The position numbers were made by a program, and so were the translations under genes. DNA of 64,000 bases from Apoderus coryli (taxonomy: Eukaryota > Arthropoda > Insecta > Coleoptera > Attelabidae), in the NCBI GenBank assembly GCA_911728435.2, contig OU452202.1:24655135-24719134 (forward strand), read 5' to 3'. Shown here in pieces: positions 34,242 through 46,682 of this stretch (the stretch's first letter is position 1; every line of letters begins with the position of its first letter). The notes below the pieces were generated by a model. It was given only the letters and a program-made list of their open reading frames with translations, was not told the origin of the DNA and made no database searches.

Positions 34242-35932
34242 GGGGGCTTTATTTGAAATCTGTGCAACTTTGCGTGTACGCAAATGACGTCATTTGCGAT
34301 TACAAAATGGTGCACGGCTTATATTTGAAATGCACTGCGAGCGATATGAATTTGCACCACTCGCAACTTTTGCGCATGGGGGTATACCGATCGCAAGTCA
34401 ATTTTCGTACACGCAATGCATGACAAGACGTCAGTTTATTTTCTTTTTGATATTTCACATCAAATAAATTTTAATTTTGATTATCGCGTAGTGGATCTTT
34501 TAATAATTTTGTTAGTTTAAAAGTTCTTTTTTGAGTTATTTCAGTTGGTTTATGTTTTAAATATGAATTTTAAAAATTTAATTGATAATAATGTATTGCC
34601 TGGTCTTGAAGTGGCGGGATCTTAATTGGAATGAGTTTTTCAGTAAAATAATGAAAATATTAATCTGTATAAGGTAATCGATAAGAGAGTCTGTTGAAGT
34701 TTCCTGTGTAGTAGGATTCCTTGACACAACTGAAAAACTTTCATTTCGTATGTCGAGAAAACGTTACTTAAAATTATTGTGTATAATTTGAAGATAATTT
34801 AATGCTAGGAAGTCAGGAAGTAAAAAAAGTCACATTCTCAACAGTTTATTTTTAGCTATATATATAGGTATATTAAATTATACACAATGATAATAAATAT
34901 GTACATAATTACTACGTTGCCTGAAATTCGTGAGGGGCACATTCCTCTACTACGAATCATGGTACATGTACCATGAATATGAATAAGTACCTCCAGTCTG
35001 CACGTGCGTTTTGTACTTGTACTTACAAAACCTAAAAGCAAGATTTCCGTATTATTAAGTAAATCAATAAATAAATGCCCAACCTCCAGAGTCACTTCTG
35101 TTGCAGTTATATAATATGATTTCTTCTCCATTATGACATTTATTCCTACTACGGCAAGCATAGTCCACTTATCTTGTTTTCCTGTGTTCTCCAAGCTGTA
35201 AAATCTTCAAAAGTTCTAAAATGTAAAACATATTGTAATCTTTGCTATAACCATAACCAAAGATTAATGTACATTAATTTTGCCATAACCAACGCTGGAA
35301 CCAAAGTTTATCCAATATATAAATATAGACTTTGCTAAAATTAAACACAAAATATTAAATAACAAAGAATGTCTGTCTATACAACAATGGTACTTCTGAT
35401 TAGAACAAACTCGACACAGTTCGAATATTTGCTCTTTTAAGCAAAACAAACAATAATATGATTATGATGAAAATCGAGTACAAATTTGCAAAATTGTTTA
35501 GGTATAGCGCCAAACAACAAACAAAAATAATAAATCAATGCTTTACACAATACAATAAATTCACAGATTAGGGAGTATTAAATAAATTACTAATAAAAAC
35601 AATCCCGAAAAACTAATATCAATTTAAAAAATTCTAACCTTAAAACATCAAACCAATAACAAATATATGTCATCGAAAACATAGAATAAGAAAGGTACGT
35701 AGTTTCTATGTCGAAAATTTCATAAAATCCAAACATTTGATTGGCTGATCTTTGCAAAGATAACTGACAACATAGCGAGTGAGTGCATCTTTTGCGTGCA
35801 CGCAAGTAGGGATGCACACGTTTAATCGCAATTTCAAATAAAGCTATTCGCCCAAAACAAGTTGCGCATACGAAGAAATTAATACAACTTTGCGTGTACG
35901 AAATATTTGCGAGCGATTCAAATAAAGCCCCC
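34242..35932. mobile_element. Non-autonomous DNA transposon, PIF/Harbinger-like
   Basis: The ends match as inverted repeats: GGGGGCTTTATTTGAAATC at the left (34242) and, reverse complemented, GGGGGCTTTATTTGAATCG at the right (35932). CTG may be duplicated at both borders. Subterminal CGTGTACGCAAA motifs recur at both ends (34271, near 35790 and 35895). G-rich TIRs with a 3-bp target suggest PIF/Harbinger, but the usual TNA target is not seen and no transposase or Myb-like gene is recognisable in the 1.7-kb interior, so this is tentative. The interior frame at 34856-35194 (-) has no family match. Confidence 0.65.
34279..34298. promoter_or_regulatory. 20-bp perfect palindrome containing a CRE site
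   Basis: CGCAAATGACGTCATTTGCG is its own reverse complement and has the full CREB/ATF site TGACGTCA at its centre. It lies about 40 bp inside the left end of the Harbinger-like element, where transposase-binding or promoter sites are expected. Function is inferred only from the motif. Confidence 0.5.
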
Positions 35933-35934
35933 TG

Positions 35935-36764
35935 GCTCAAAAACTGATTGACAGAGATTGCTCGTACGGCTCCTGCCAGAAACTACAGATAATTGACTGG
36001 TAGTTACTATAGTCGCTCAAGGTCAGAAAATGATTAAAGACAACAAAGGAGTGGACCTGGATATATTGTGATAAAACTACCATAATTATAATTTTGCTCC
36101 AGTTACAAAAGTCATAATATATACATGAACAACATGAGACAAAAGGGATACCTTTTAATATATGGGTTGATAAAGGACACTAATGCTCCAACAATTCCAC
36201 ATCTATCTCTGCGCCCTTTCCTTCACTCTTTCCCGACATACCTTCCGCACGATGTAAAATCCGTTGTGGTGGTTTTCACCACGCACCAGTGACGCCATAA
36301 TCGAAATTGGTTTCGTTTCAGCTGATGGCAACTGTAAAGAAATAAACTCACATTACTATCCCATTGTCATTACTGTAATTGAACTATTTAGTGGACACGA
36401 GGAAATTTAATTAAATGTAGCCGTTATTGGCACAATTGGATAAGCTGCGCTTGTAATTTTGTTTGATAAATGTGAAAGGTTCATAGGGAATTACCTTTAC
36501 CAGTAGTAATTCCTTATGAATTTTTATTTATGGCTTAGTATAATTCCAAGGTCAAGAACAGTTCTCCGTATAAATAAATTCCGATTGTTATTTGAAGTTG
36601 TACAATTGTAGATATTTACTCAAAGCTTTCCCAAGCTAGATACATAAGCACCATTTGTCATAACTTTTTTCCAATCTGCTTTAGACACCTCTTGTCAAAA
36701 CATTTGAAAAGATGGAAATCTACGCAGTGTTTGAACAGTTTTAACATCTTTAGGGATTTAAGAG
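35935..36764. other. Intergenic, no supported gene
   Basis: No coding sequence or repeat structure is recognised. Confidence 0.4.
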
Positions 36765-38390
36765 GATCAAACATAAGATAACTGCTGCATATAACAATTA
36801 CTTGGTGGAAGTTCAAAATTCATTGAAAACAGAACCAAAGAGGCTCTGGAGCTATGTACAGAATAAAAAGCGCAAATCCAGAATCCCGGGTGTCATGTAT
36901 GGTACGGATAGTGCTGAATACTCAACACCCCAAGGCATAGTAAACGCTTTCGCGAAATACTTCAATAGCGTATATGTTGATGGTGCCCACCCTCAGGAGG
37001 TGCATTCTTCTTCTTCCCACATATCGGTGGGTCAGCTTGACATCGATGATGTTCTCATGTCACTCAAACAATTAAAGCCCAAAATGACTTCGGGAACGGA
37101 TGACATCCCGGCTTTCCTTTTACGAGATTGTGCGTCTGTTTTCGCCGTGCCACTGCAGACTCTGTTTAATAGGTCTCTGAGATGCAATATATTCCCAAAA
37201 GCTTGGAAAGTTTCCCGCATTTGACCAATCCATAAATCGGCTGAGAATGATCATGTTGAAAATTATTTCTTCTCGAAGGTTTTTGAAGCGGCATTACACC
37301 GAAAAATATTTACTCAAATTAAGCATCAGATTGATCCACAGCAGCACGGTTTTTTCTCAGGCCGCTCTACAGTAACCAACCTATCCTGTTTTCTAGACGA
37401 TGTATTTCGTACCCTAGGGGAGGGTCTGCGGCTCGATGCGATTTATACAGATTTTTCGAAGGCTTTCGATAAGCTGGATCATTCCCTTGTCCTACGGAAA
37501 ATGTCGAGGTTGGGTTTTCATGAGGATCTTTTAACACTATGTCGAATACAATGGTCATAAATCGGAAACTTTCACACCCACCAGCCGAGCGCCTCAGGGC
37601 AGCTGTTTGGCACCATTAATATTTTCAATTTTCATTAATGACATATCCCAGGAACTTACAAGCAACCATTTGATGTTTGCAGACGATCTCAAGTTGTATC
37701 GTGTTATTCGAGACACTTTGATTGCGTATTGTTGCAGCGCGACTTATGTAAGCTTGAAGATTGGTGTAAGTACTTATAATAAATTGCCTTTAAATATTAA
37801 TAAATGTAAGTTTGTCATATTTTTGAAATTGCAAACTGTTTTTGAATATCGCTATCGGCTGAGTGACACTGCTCTTGAATGTTGTGATGTTGTCAGGGAT
37901 CTTGGAGTTTGCGTCGACACTATATTGTCATTTAATTATCATATTCAAAGTATTACCCGAGATGCACTACGCATGCTTGGCTTTTTGTTCCGTGTTACCA
38001 AAGATTTTAGTGATATATGAATGTATAACTAATTTGTATTGTGCTCTGGTAAGGTCTAAGCTTGAGTACGCATCTATAATATGGTCTCCCATTTACCAAT
38101 CTCATGCAGGACACATTGAATACATACAGCGCAAATTGCTTAAATATTTATTGACGGTAGATTCCCATGTAGAGGATTCGATCATAGAGCACTGCTCGAT
38201 CGCTTTCAAATGGTTTCGCTGGCTGCTCGCAGAGTGTATGCCGGACAACTCTTTCTGTTTAAGATTATAAACAAATTTATTTGTAGCAATCAGAATTGAC
38301 CGGCTCAGTTTTTTCGAAGAAAAAGCACAACATTTTGAAATATCAAACAATTTATTAGAAAATAAGCTTTACTAAAACTCTCAGAAATGA
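36765..38390 (+). pseudogene. LINE reverse transcriptase relic, nearly full RT domain
   Basis: The first frame reads ITAAYNNYLVEVQNSLKTE, KRLWSYVQNKKRKSR, LKQLKPKMTSGTDDIPAFLL and IFPKAWKVSRI, then a stop at 37222. It continues after shifts as FFSKVFEAALHRKI, QHGFFSGRSTVTNLSCFLDD, IYTDFSKAFDKLDHSLVL, then a stop and shift around 37558-37600 where GVPQG is disrupted (SASGQLFGT), FADDLKLYR with the catalytic pair intact, LGVCVDTILSFNYH, and after a shift near 38018 LVRSKLEYASIIWSPIY and MVSLAARRVYAGQLFLFKII. The endonuclease is missing. A minus-strand fragment of the same family is at 39690-39960. Confidence 0.9.
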
Positions 38391-38399
38391 AAAAGGCTC

Positions 38400-39689
38400 T
38401 AAATTTAGAGTCGACAATAATTGTCCAATGAAGTGAAATTTATTAAATAAATCTTTGGATGAAGCAAAATGATTTTGATATACATTGGATCTAATTTTGT
38501 CATACGTGAAAAAATTCATCAGAGCCCGTATTTTTTATTCATAGTTAAAGCTTTCATCACTAATTGTTGGATCAATGACTCTATGTAGATTGGTAATACG
38601 CGAACTTCAATATATGCACTTTTAAATTTTGTAATAGATATTCAGTATTCGCAATTTAGAATTTTTAGTGCATGAAAAGCCTGTGTATATGAATTTTTAC
38701 TCATGTATAGATTGTTTAATGAAGGTAATGTTTATGTTTTTCGTTCTGAAATAGATAAAGCACTTTTTTTTTTTAATGAAGCATAGATACATTTTATAGC
38801 TTCCCTAGTATACTAGCCTTGTGTACAAAAAGTCCGGGAACGGCAAAATAACTTGGAACGGAACGATCAAATATCTTAATAGCAAAGTATTTAGTTTCTA
38901 AAGCATGATCATTTCCCTTTAGCAATGGTTCTGATTTGTTCTTTTGATTCATATTCAATTCACTCGCGTTATCAGGTTGTCCTTCAACAGCGGTCAGCAA
39001 CATGATCTCAATGTTGGTTCGATTCACACTATTTTAAAAAAGAAACTCAAGTCCCATCCGTAAAAAGAGAGACTCGTGCATGGCTTAATGGAGATAATCC
39101 AGAGAGACACATAGAGTTATACCAGTTTTTGAACAAATAAAAATTTCCTAAAATCTCAATTTCACATTTCCATTGTCTTATCCCCAGAGAGGAGTTTAAG
39201 CTAATTAAATTTAGCTTTGCTAGGATGTGTGGTTAAAGGTCACCGAGGAGTTGATTCAACCAGTCCCAGAGCCAGAAAAGAGCATTCAGAACTTGCTGAA
39301 ACCAAAAAAAAAAAAACTGGTAAAATTATCCTAATCAAGGACATCTTTTTCGTGAGTTTAGGTTTCAGATCTCAAAAAATGCAGTGCTACTTGAGATAAT
39401 ATAAAGGTTACTCTCGTTATGTTTTAATAATTAAATAAAAAATACATTCTATATTGTCTAACAGATGGCCAGATTTTGCAGAAACCGAGACAAGTGAGCA
39501 CAAAAAGATCTTGACATGGTCGAAGTGTGATGCCTTAGATCCATAATTAGTACGTGAAATAGTCTGCTATTCCTTACAGAGGCTCGCGATATATTAAAGT
39601 TCAAAGACTGGATTAGGTTTAAACAATCCACCAAGCTATATTTATAATCTTAAAAAGAAAGAGTTGTGCAACATAAACTTTGCGAGTAG
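38400..39689. other. Intergenic, no supported gene
   Basis: A short open stretch near 39035-39130 reads ETQVPSVKRETRAWLNGDNP followed by ERHIELYQFLNK and a stop, which looks protein-like but is unrecognised. No other feature seen. Confidence 0.35.
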
Positions 39690-39960
39690 CCAGCGAAACC
39701 ATTTCAAAGTGATTGAGCAGTGCTATATGACAGAATCTTCTACAGGGGAATCTATCGTCAAGTTTGAACGCTTATTTCAAGAATTTCCGTTGTATAGCTC
39801 AATGTGCCCTGTATAAGATTGATAACTAGGAAACCGCATTGCGTATTCGAGCTTAGATCTTACCAGAGCACAGTACAAATTAGTTATACATTCAATATCA
39901 TCAATAAAATCTTCGGTAACATGAAACAAAAAGCCAAGCATGCATAGTGCATCTTGAATC
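39690..39960 (-). pseudogene. LINE fragment, same family as 36765-38390
   Basis: The minus strand matches the thumb region of the LINE at 36765-38390, equivalent to about 37960-38230 there: GATGCACTATGCATGCTTGG, TTTTTGTTTCATGTTACC, TTTGTACTGTGCTCTGGTAA and, at the far end, AAATGGTTTCGCTGGCT. Small gaps and substitutions interrupt the frame. It is truncated at both ends. Confidence 0.85.
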
Positions 39961-40011
39961 TTGCATTTTGAACTTCAACCAAGTAATTGTTATATTCTCT
40001 TTGATTCCTAA

Positions 40012-40330
40012 AGATAATAATGATAATAAACGTCTTTATTGCTTGTTTATAAATATAAAAAATTTACACCAACATTTGTGTGATTTACTAAATCACAAAA
40101 CCTGAACCACTAATATTTTAGAGCATTTTTTTAGTCGGAACACACATGCCATCAAGGATCTCGTAGAACGCCGACGCGGCAGCATTAAAATCCTCCTGAA
40201 GCAAAAGTTTTGAATATAACAGGGGGTACTTTTGCTTTTCTAAAGTTGGATCTTTATTTATTTTATGTTTATATACAAAAACATTAAAAAATAAACATTT
40301 ATAAAGAAACGTACGCACTCTTTTATTTCC
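40012..40330 (-). other. Possible retroposon 3' end
   Basis: On the minus strand an open frame (40118-40318; KLLLQEDFNAAASAFYEILD) is followed by CAATAAAG and a TTATCATTATTATC run (40012-40030), the usual look of a LINE or SINE 3' end. I cannot match the peptide to a specific domain; a weak resemblance to the linker before LINE reverse transcriptases is not firm. Confidence 0.25.
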
Positions 40331-41209
40331 TCAGTGAATACAAAACTCAATAAATTACTCATTCCACTACCGTCAGATTCCATAGAAAAATTGTTCAAAA
40401 CCCATTTGCATTTTTCTGACATAACAATTTTTTCAGCAAATTCTGTTGGTTTTGTACATTTCCCTCTATGTAATTTATATCTTTCCGGAATTTACCTGCC
40501 GTCAAACCGAAATACAATGTAGAGGAATGACACGTTAAAATGCGTAAATAAAATTTAATTAACAGAGTTTTGGAAGGCCTGCTAGGGCCATATATATTTA
40601 GTTACCTGTTACCTTTTCACTGTTGACTGTATAGGTACAGCAAGCCATTTTTTGAGTTTCGAGTTGATAACAGTTTCGGACTGAGTAAAAATACATCAAT
40701 ATTCATTTGTGTCCACGCTCGTTTCTAGATATTCCTGTTGGGTTCTTCGTCACTTATTTTATGACGAATTAAGTTAGAACTGGGGAAAAATCACAAAATT
40801 TTTTTTTGTTTGACAAGATCACGTTGTGTTGATGAAGAATGATCCGACGATTTTGTGTTTTCCTTACTGTCCTTTCCTTGAGAAATAATTTGAGCCTAGT
40901 GAGAATTCCTGACACCTTCTGGGTTACAAACTTGATATATTAACATACATGGCCTGATATTTTGTGTGAAACGACCCCCGTATCCCCTGTTTTTTGAATT
41001 CTTTAATTTTTTTTTTTCTAATAGTTCTCTTTCTGAGAATCACCAAGTACATCCGGGGAAGACATTTCTTGTGTACCTTTCTTGTCTTTTGGACCACCAC
41101 CATTGTACTGTATTTTTTGATTTTTTGAGCAATTCTTTGCACTAAATCACACCAGTAGCGGGTTGACAAAATAAACTGTAAATTCCATTTTCTGTCCTTT
41201 TTTGCATTC
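40331..41209. other. Intergenic, no supported gene
   Basis: A lysine/arginine-rich open frame at 40924-41211 (-) has no recognised motif and is probably chance. Nothing else seen. Confidence 0.35.
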
Positions 41210-41800
41210 ATTCATTCATAACAATAAGCATACAATAATACTGTAAACTACAACTAAAGTAAACTACAACTAAAACTAAAGAGACCCACTCCCCATATAA
41301 AATTAAAATGACATAAATATATTAGAAAATTAACCCCATTATCCACTATCAAAGAGCAATCGATCCTTTAACTTTTTTTTAAAAGAGCTGTAACTTAGGT
41401 TTAGGAACTGTTCTCCAATCTCTGAATCATTGTACGCACTGTGAACCACGTAAGAGAAGGTGCGCTTAAACAGCGTAGTACGGTGGTGAGGTATGTTAAG
41501 CAGATTACAATATCGCGTAGAACGATTATGGATTGCACATCGAAAAGAAAGTTTTGTACGCAAATATGTGGGATTTCCAGTTTTGAGAAGCTTGTATACG
41601 AAGCAAGCAATACGATATTTTAGTCTGTTGTGCATGTTCAACCATCCCAAAGTAAATAATTTATCACTCACATGGTCTCTCATTCTAAGATTATTTATAA
41701 AACGTATGCATGAATTCTGAATCCGCTGGATTCTATTTTTTGAATGAGTATCCAAGCAAGGACCATACATGATATATGCATAATTGTATTGTAAGAGCAC
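41210..41800 (-). pseudogene. LINE reverse transcriptase C-terminus with 3' tail
   Basis: An open frame of 153 codons (41339-41800) covers the post-palm C-terminal region: YNYAYIMYGPCLDTHSKNRI, QRIQNSCIRFINNLRMRDHV, LFTLGWLNMHNRLKYRIACF, NLLNIPHHRTTLFKRTFSYV and FKKKLKDRLLFDSG. The frame is intact here, but the palm is missing because the 5' side is cut at the AT microsatellite (about 41820). The 3' UTR ends near 41210 in a TGAA repeat. It is related to the LINE tail at 13412-14290. Confidence 0.85.
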
Positions 41801-41825
41801 CAGAGATTCACAAAGTTGTTTTTTT

Positions 41826-41870
41826 AATTTATTTATTTATTTAATTATTTAATTATTTATTTAATTATTT

Positions 41871-41907
<37 letters not shown>

Positions 41908-41912
41908 TATAT

Positions 41913-41975
<63 letters not shown>

Positions 41976-42022
41976 AAATAAATAATTAAATAAATAATTA
42001 AATAAATAAATAAATAAATGAA

Positions 42023-42083
<61 letters not shown>

Positions 42084-42215
42084 ATTTAAATAATTAAATA
42101 ATTAAATAATTAAATAATTAAATAATTAAATAATTAAATAATTAAATAATTAAATAATTAAATAATTAAATAAATAAATAAATAAATAAATAATTAAATA
42201 ATTAAATAATTATGA
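41826..42215. repeat. AT microsatellite that flips strand (TTTA)n then (TAAA)n
   Basis: About 41826-41942 is made of ATTT/ATTTAATT units and 41943-42215 of AAAT/AATTAAAT units, so the tract as a whole is a near-palindrome of simple repeats. It directly abuts the 5' cut of the LINE on the left and the BEL/Pao LTR region on the right. Similar repeats in the opposite orientation flank the other side of the BEL/Pao element. Confidence 0.95.
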
Positions 42216-42229
42216 TTGAGAGCGAGAGA

Positions 42230-42703
42230 GATTATTTAAATTAAATTAATTATATTGCGAAAGAACTTGATATAATCACCCCTTACCTTGAATGCCGCGT
42301 CTTCTTGTACTCCGTGTGGTCAAAGGGCTCTGGCACGTATGCAGAGGAGATCACCAATTTCGTTTATGTAAACTTTTAAACCGTAATTGTAAACCGAGAG
42401 TTTCACTTTTAATTTTTATTGGGAGCGAATCGTTAATTTTTGTCGTGCGGTTAGCGAGCGAGTGTTCATTATTCTTCCTGTGCGCACTTGACCTTGCTTT
42501 ACTTCTTCCTCCATCGCGGGCGGCGAAGGCTCAGGGTTGCAAGTATCAAGTTTAGTTAAGTATTAAATTATTGAATTAAAGAAAGAGAGAATGGCACCAA
42601 TGTATATCTCTTGACAAATAACAATAATAAGGGAGAAAATAATATACATATATAGACAACACAATTATGTACATTAAAGGGAAAAGTCAACGGGGAGTGA
42701 ACA
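42230..42703 (-). mobile_element. BEL/Pao 3' LTR (far end unclear)
   Basis: On the minus strand the purine-rich tract AAAGGTCGGCGGAA (42717-42704) precedes TGTTCACTCCCC, a typical LTR start with TG. A TATA-rich promoter-like segment (about 42620-42655), an AATAAA signal (about 42415) and about 470 bp length are in keeping with an LTR. The outer CA end cannot be placed because the sequence runs into AT repeats at about 42230. The 5' LTR is not present; it may lie in or beyond the gap. Confidence 0.65.
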
Positions 42704-42729
42704 TTCCGCCGACCTTTAAAATATACATT

Positions 42730-45700
42730 TTAAACAGTGTCAGAATTAGGAAGCGGACAAAGTTTGACCAAAGGCCGCTTATAAACACTGGTTGCGGTTT
42801 TCACCGTGGCAACTCGGTATATCTGATCTGCCCCTGGATGCAACGAAAGGATTCTACCTAATATCCATTTAGAAGGGGGCAAATTATCATCTTTGATGAC
42901 AACCAATGTGCCGATCTCAACAGGAGATATAGAATCAGTCCACTTGGACCTTTGCTGTAACGTATGAAGGTATTCATTTCTCCATCTATGCCAGAAACTC
43001 TGATGTAATCTTAAAATAAGTTGCCAACGAGAGAGAGAATTAAGTTTTAAGTTGGTCAGGTCACCATCAGGCAAATCTTGACTGGGTTCTAATGTCAGAA
43101 AATGAGAAGGTGTTAGTGCTATTTAATCGTTAGGGTCAGAGCTGACAGCCGAAAGAGGGCGAGAATTTAGTGTTGATTCGATTTGAACTAACGCGGTATT
43201 CAGCTCTTCATAAGTTAATATCTGATCCCCAATCACACGCATTAAATGCGTTTTTACCGATTTAACCCCTGCCTCCCACAAGCCTCCAAAATGGCTTCCG
43301 GTGGGAGGTGAGAGATGCCATGAAATTTGTTCAGATTTCGAAGCGTATTCCATTATTTCGGATAAGTAATTTTTGGCTCCTACAAAATTAGTACCATGAT
43401 CACTATATATTTGAGAACAACGACCTCTTCGAGCTATAAATCTGCGAAGGGCTGCGAGAAAGGCTTCTGTCGATAAATCGGACACCAATTCAATGTGAAG
43501 AGATTTGGTAGCAAAACAAACAAATAAACATATGTATGCCTTTATGGATTTAGCACCCCGATATTTAGCCATAGTAATTTTACATGGCCCACAAAAGTCG
43601 ACACCCACTATGGAAAAAGGCTTTATTTCTGAAATCCTAGTACTGGGAAGGTTACCCATAGGTGGTTGAAAGGGTGTGGGGTTTAATTTCCAACATTTGA
43701 GGCATTTGCTAATGATTGCATTAATTGCTCTTTTGGGAGATAAAATCCAATACTCCTGGCGCAACAAGTTATGTAAGGCTTGTGAACCCGTGTGACAATA
43801 TTTTTTATGATAATGTTCAATAATCAGGTCTGTGAAGCGGCATTTTCGGGGTAAAATAGCAGGATGACTTTGTGCGAAAATTAACTCAGATCCATAATTC
43901 AATCTACCGCCGACCCTGAGAATACCTAGTTCATCAAAAAAAGGGCATAATTTTCTAAAAGTCTTTGGAATTTTCTTTTTGGTTTTAAGAGACTGGATAA
44001 TATCATAAAATTCACTATCTTGTGTGTGTTTGATAAGGATGTGAATAGAGGTTTTAATTTCAAAAGGAGATAATACGCCACGAAATTTGTTGTGAGGGCT
44101 TTTAATGTTATGAATAAAGCGTAAAATATAACTAAGAATAAATTTTATTTTGTTAAATGATGAATAGTTATTTAATAACGTATCCAACATATGTAAATCA
44201 ACTTGAGTATTGAAAACCAAAGATTTCCTTTCTTCAATATCATGAGAAGTTGGGTAATTTTGAGAGGGCCAATGATCAGAAGTTTTATGAAGAAAATCAG
44301 GACCTTCCCACCACAAATGATGGTTAACCAATTCCTTGGGTAAAAGTCCACGAGATGCGCAATCGGCAGGATTAGAGCCGGTTGGAACATAAAACCAGCG
44401 AGTGGGCAAAATATTCTCTTGTATTTTTGCGACTCTGTTGCCAACAAACGTTTGCCAACGGTGAGGAGAAGATTTTATCCAATTGAGCACTATTGCAGAG
44501 TCTGACCAAGCATATATATTAAAATTCAATTTATTTTGAAAAAGCGAGACCACATAACTTAACAGTTCCGATAAAAGATAAGCCGCACAAAGTTCTATCC
44601 GAGGAATTGTTAATTTTTTAAGTGGGGTGACTTTAGCTTTAGCAATAACTAAAAATAACTTAACAATATCATTATCTAAAGAGAAACGTAAATAAACAAC
44701 GGCAGCGTATCCTTTCTCCGAGCCGTCACAAAACCCATGTAATTCACACAAATTATAATTATCGGGTATAAATTGGCGGGGTAATGAGAGTTTTTCTAAT
44801 TCCGGTAATTCTATTTTATATTGTTCCCAACGGCTAACAATATACTGAGGAGGAGATTCATCCCAATTTAGACCTAAAGTCCAAAGATGTTGAATCATAA
44901 TTTTAGCAAAGAGAGTGAGCGGAGTTAAGAAACCTAACGGATCATAAATTCGGGCGAGTTCCGAGAGAAGTATGCGTTTAGTGCATTCCCTATTTTGAGG
45001 TTCAACGAAATATAAAAATACATCGCGATTTGGGTCCCATTTGAGCCCTAGTATTTTGACCGTAACTTCCGGTTCAAGATCTAATGAGAGAGATTCTGAA
45101 TGCAGTAAGTGCTGGGGTAGATGTGACAATAATTTTTCATTATTACTTGAGAACTTTCGCAGATCGAATCCGCCCTTACTTAGCAACTCAATTAACTGGT
45201 TTTGGAGATATAACGCACTCGAAATACTGTTCGAACCGGTTACTATGTCGTCGACATAAACATCTGTTTCTAAAAGTTTAGCAGCTTCCGGATAAGACAA
45301 TCTTTCATCCTGTGCCAACTGTTTCAAAGTCCGTAATGCGAGAAAAGGTGAACTGGAGATGCCAAAAACAACCCTATTAATTTGAAAATCCTTTAAATCT
45401 TCATTTGGAGAGAACCTCCATACAATATTCTGATACTGCAAATGATCAGGATTTACGAGTATTTGCCTATACATAGCCTTTATATCAGCGGTAAATACGT
45501 ATTTGTGAAATCTAAAATTTATCAAAATATTATTAATATTATTTTGTAGTTTGGGACCTACAAGGAGAGCGTCGTTTAATGAGGGAAAACATCGATCTCT
45601 TGCCGAAGCATCAAAGACTATGCGGCAGGACGTAGTGGTACTACACGATTTAAGAATTGCATGATGAGGCATAAAATATTTAAAATCGTATGAATCATAT

Positions 45701-46682
45701 TTTACAGGCTGCATATGATTATTGTCCAAATATTCTTGGATAATATCACCGTATTGCTTATAGAGTTCGGCATTTTTCAAAAGTTTACGCTCCAGGGACA
45801 AAAATCTACGAACGGCAACATCGCGTATGTTACCAAAATTAGGTACCACATCCCGGAAGGGTAAAGATACAGTATATCGACCCGAACTAATACGTTTAAC
45901 ATTACTTGCGTATATCTGCTCGCATAGAGTATCATCAGGAGAGAGAAAATTATTTACTGAAGGCAGCTCCTCTACTTCCCAAAAACGTTTCAGCGTAACG
46001 TCTATATTTATTTCATCTGTTGAACAAAAAAATGAATTTGCGACATTGGATGGTTCTGCGCGAGTTTTTCCCATAATTATCCACCCGAAAACCGTGTTCA
46101 ATGCGTGCGGTTGTGATGGGCCATATGATAATTTACCGTCTAGTAAAATGTCAGAAAAAAGTTCAGCACCGATTAATAAATCTATGATACTGGGCACGTC
46201 AAAAGTTGGATCTGCTAAATTTAACGAAGCCAGGCGAGACGCAAATTTTTTACAACTTTGAACGGAGGGCAAATCGGAACAAATATTTTGCAGAACGTGT
46301 GCATCGAAAGTAAACATAGGTTTCGACTTGTTTGAAGGTTTTATTAAACATGTTACGCAACCTCGAGAAGCGGTAGACGTCATCGGACCGACGCCATTAA
46401 TAGCGAGTGAATATTTAACTAATGGCAAACCTAAGCGTTGTGCACATTTTTGCGTGATGAAATTAACTTGAGAACCGCAGTCCAATACTAAGCGGCATTT
46501 ATGGAAATTTCCATGTGAATCGGCGATATCCACCAGCGCAGTAGAGAGTAAAACATTATTAACATTATGAGCAACCATGGAGGTTCGAGGGGCAATGTAA
46601 AAAGAATTTGCGCTAGTTTGAGCTGTATTCTCGGGAGTTCCCGTAAGAGAATTACTTGTATCGGTCTGTTGTTGTGATTGAA
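42730..46682 (-). pseudogene. BEL/Pao retrotransposon Pol polyprotein, one stop
   Basis: Residues are counted from the ATG at 46578. Order: retropepsin-like protease (DCGSQ, D33), reverse transcriptase with YVDD at 441-444, RNase H with D618, E662 and D693, integrase zinc finger (H924/H929, C959, C962), integrase core with D994, D1060 and E1102. All listed catalytic residues are present. A single TAA at 43123-43125 ends the long frame just before IALTPSHFL; the same frame then runs on to 42730 through the DUF5641-type C-terminus (WHRWRNEYLHTLQQRSKW). Upstream, the frame is open to about 46682 (TGTPENTAQTSANSFYIAPR). Gag lies beyond a 587-bp interruption. The near-intact state suggests a young insertion. 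Confidence 0.95.

Noticed and set aside
34856..35194. 112-codon minus-strand open frame inside the Harbinger-like element
   Set aside because: No transposase or Myb-like motif; composition not convincing.
38990..39020. GGTTCGATTC resembling a tRNA B box
   Set aside because: No A box at the right distance and no cloverleaf upstream.
40924..41211. Basic 95-codon minus-strand open frame
   Set aside because: Low-complexity K/R-rich translation of A-rich DNA with no known domain.
45827..46261. 144-codon plus-strand open frame
   Set aside because: Antisense shadow of the BEL/Pao Pol frame.
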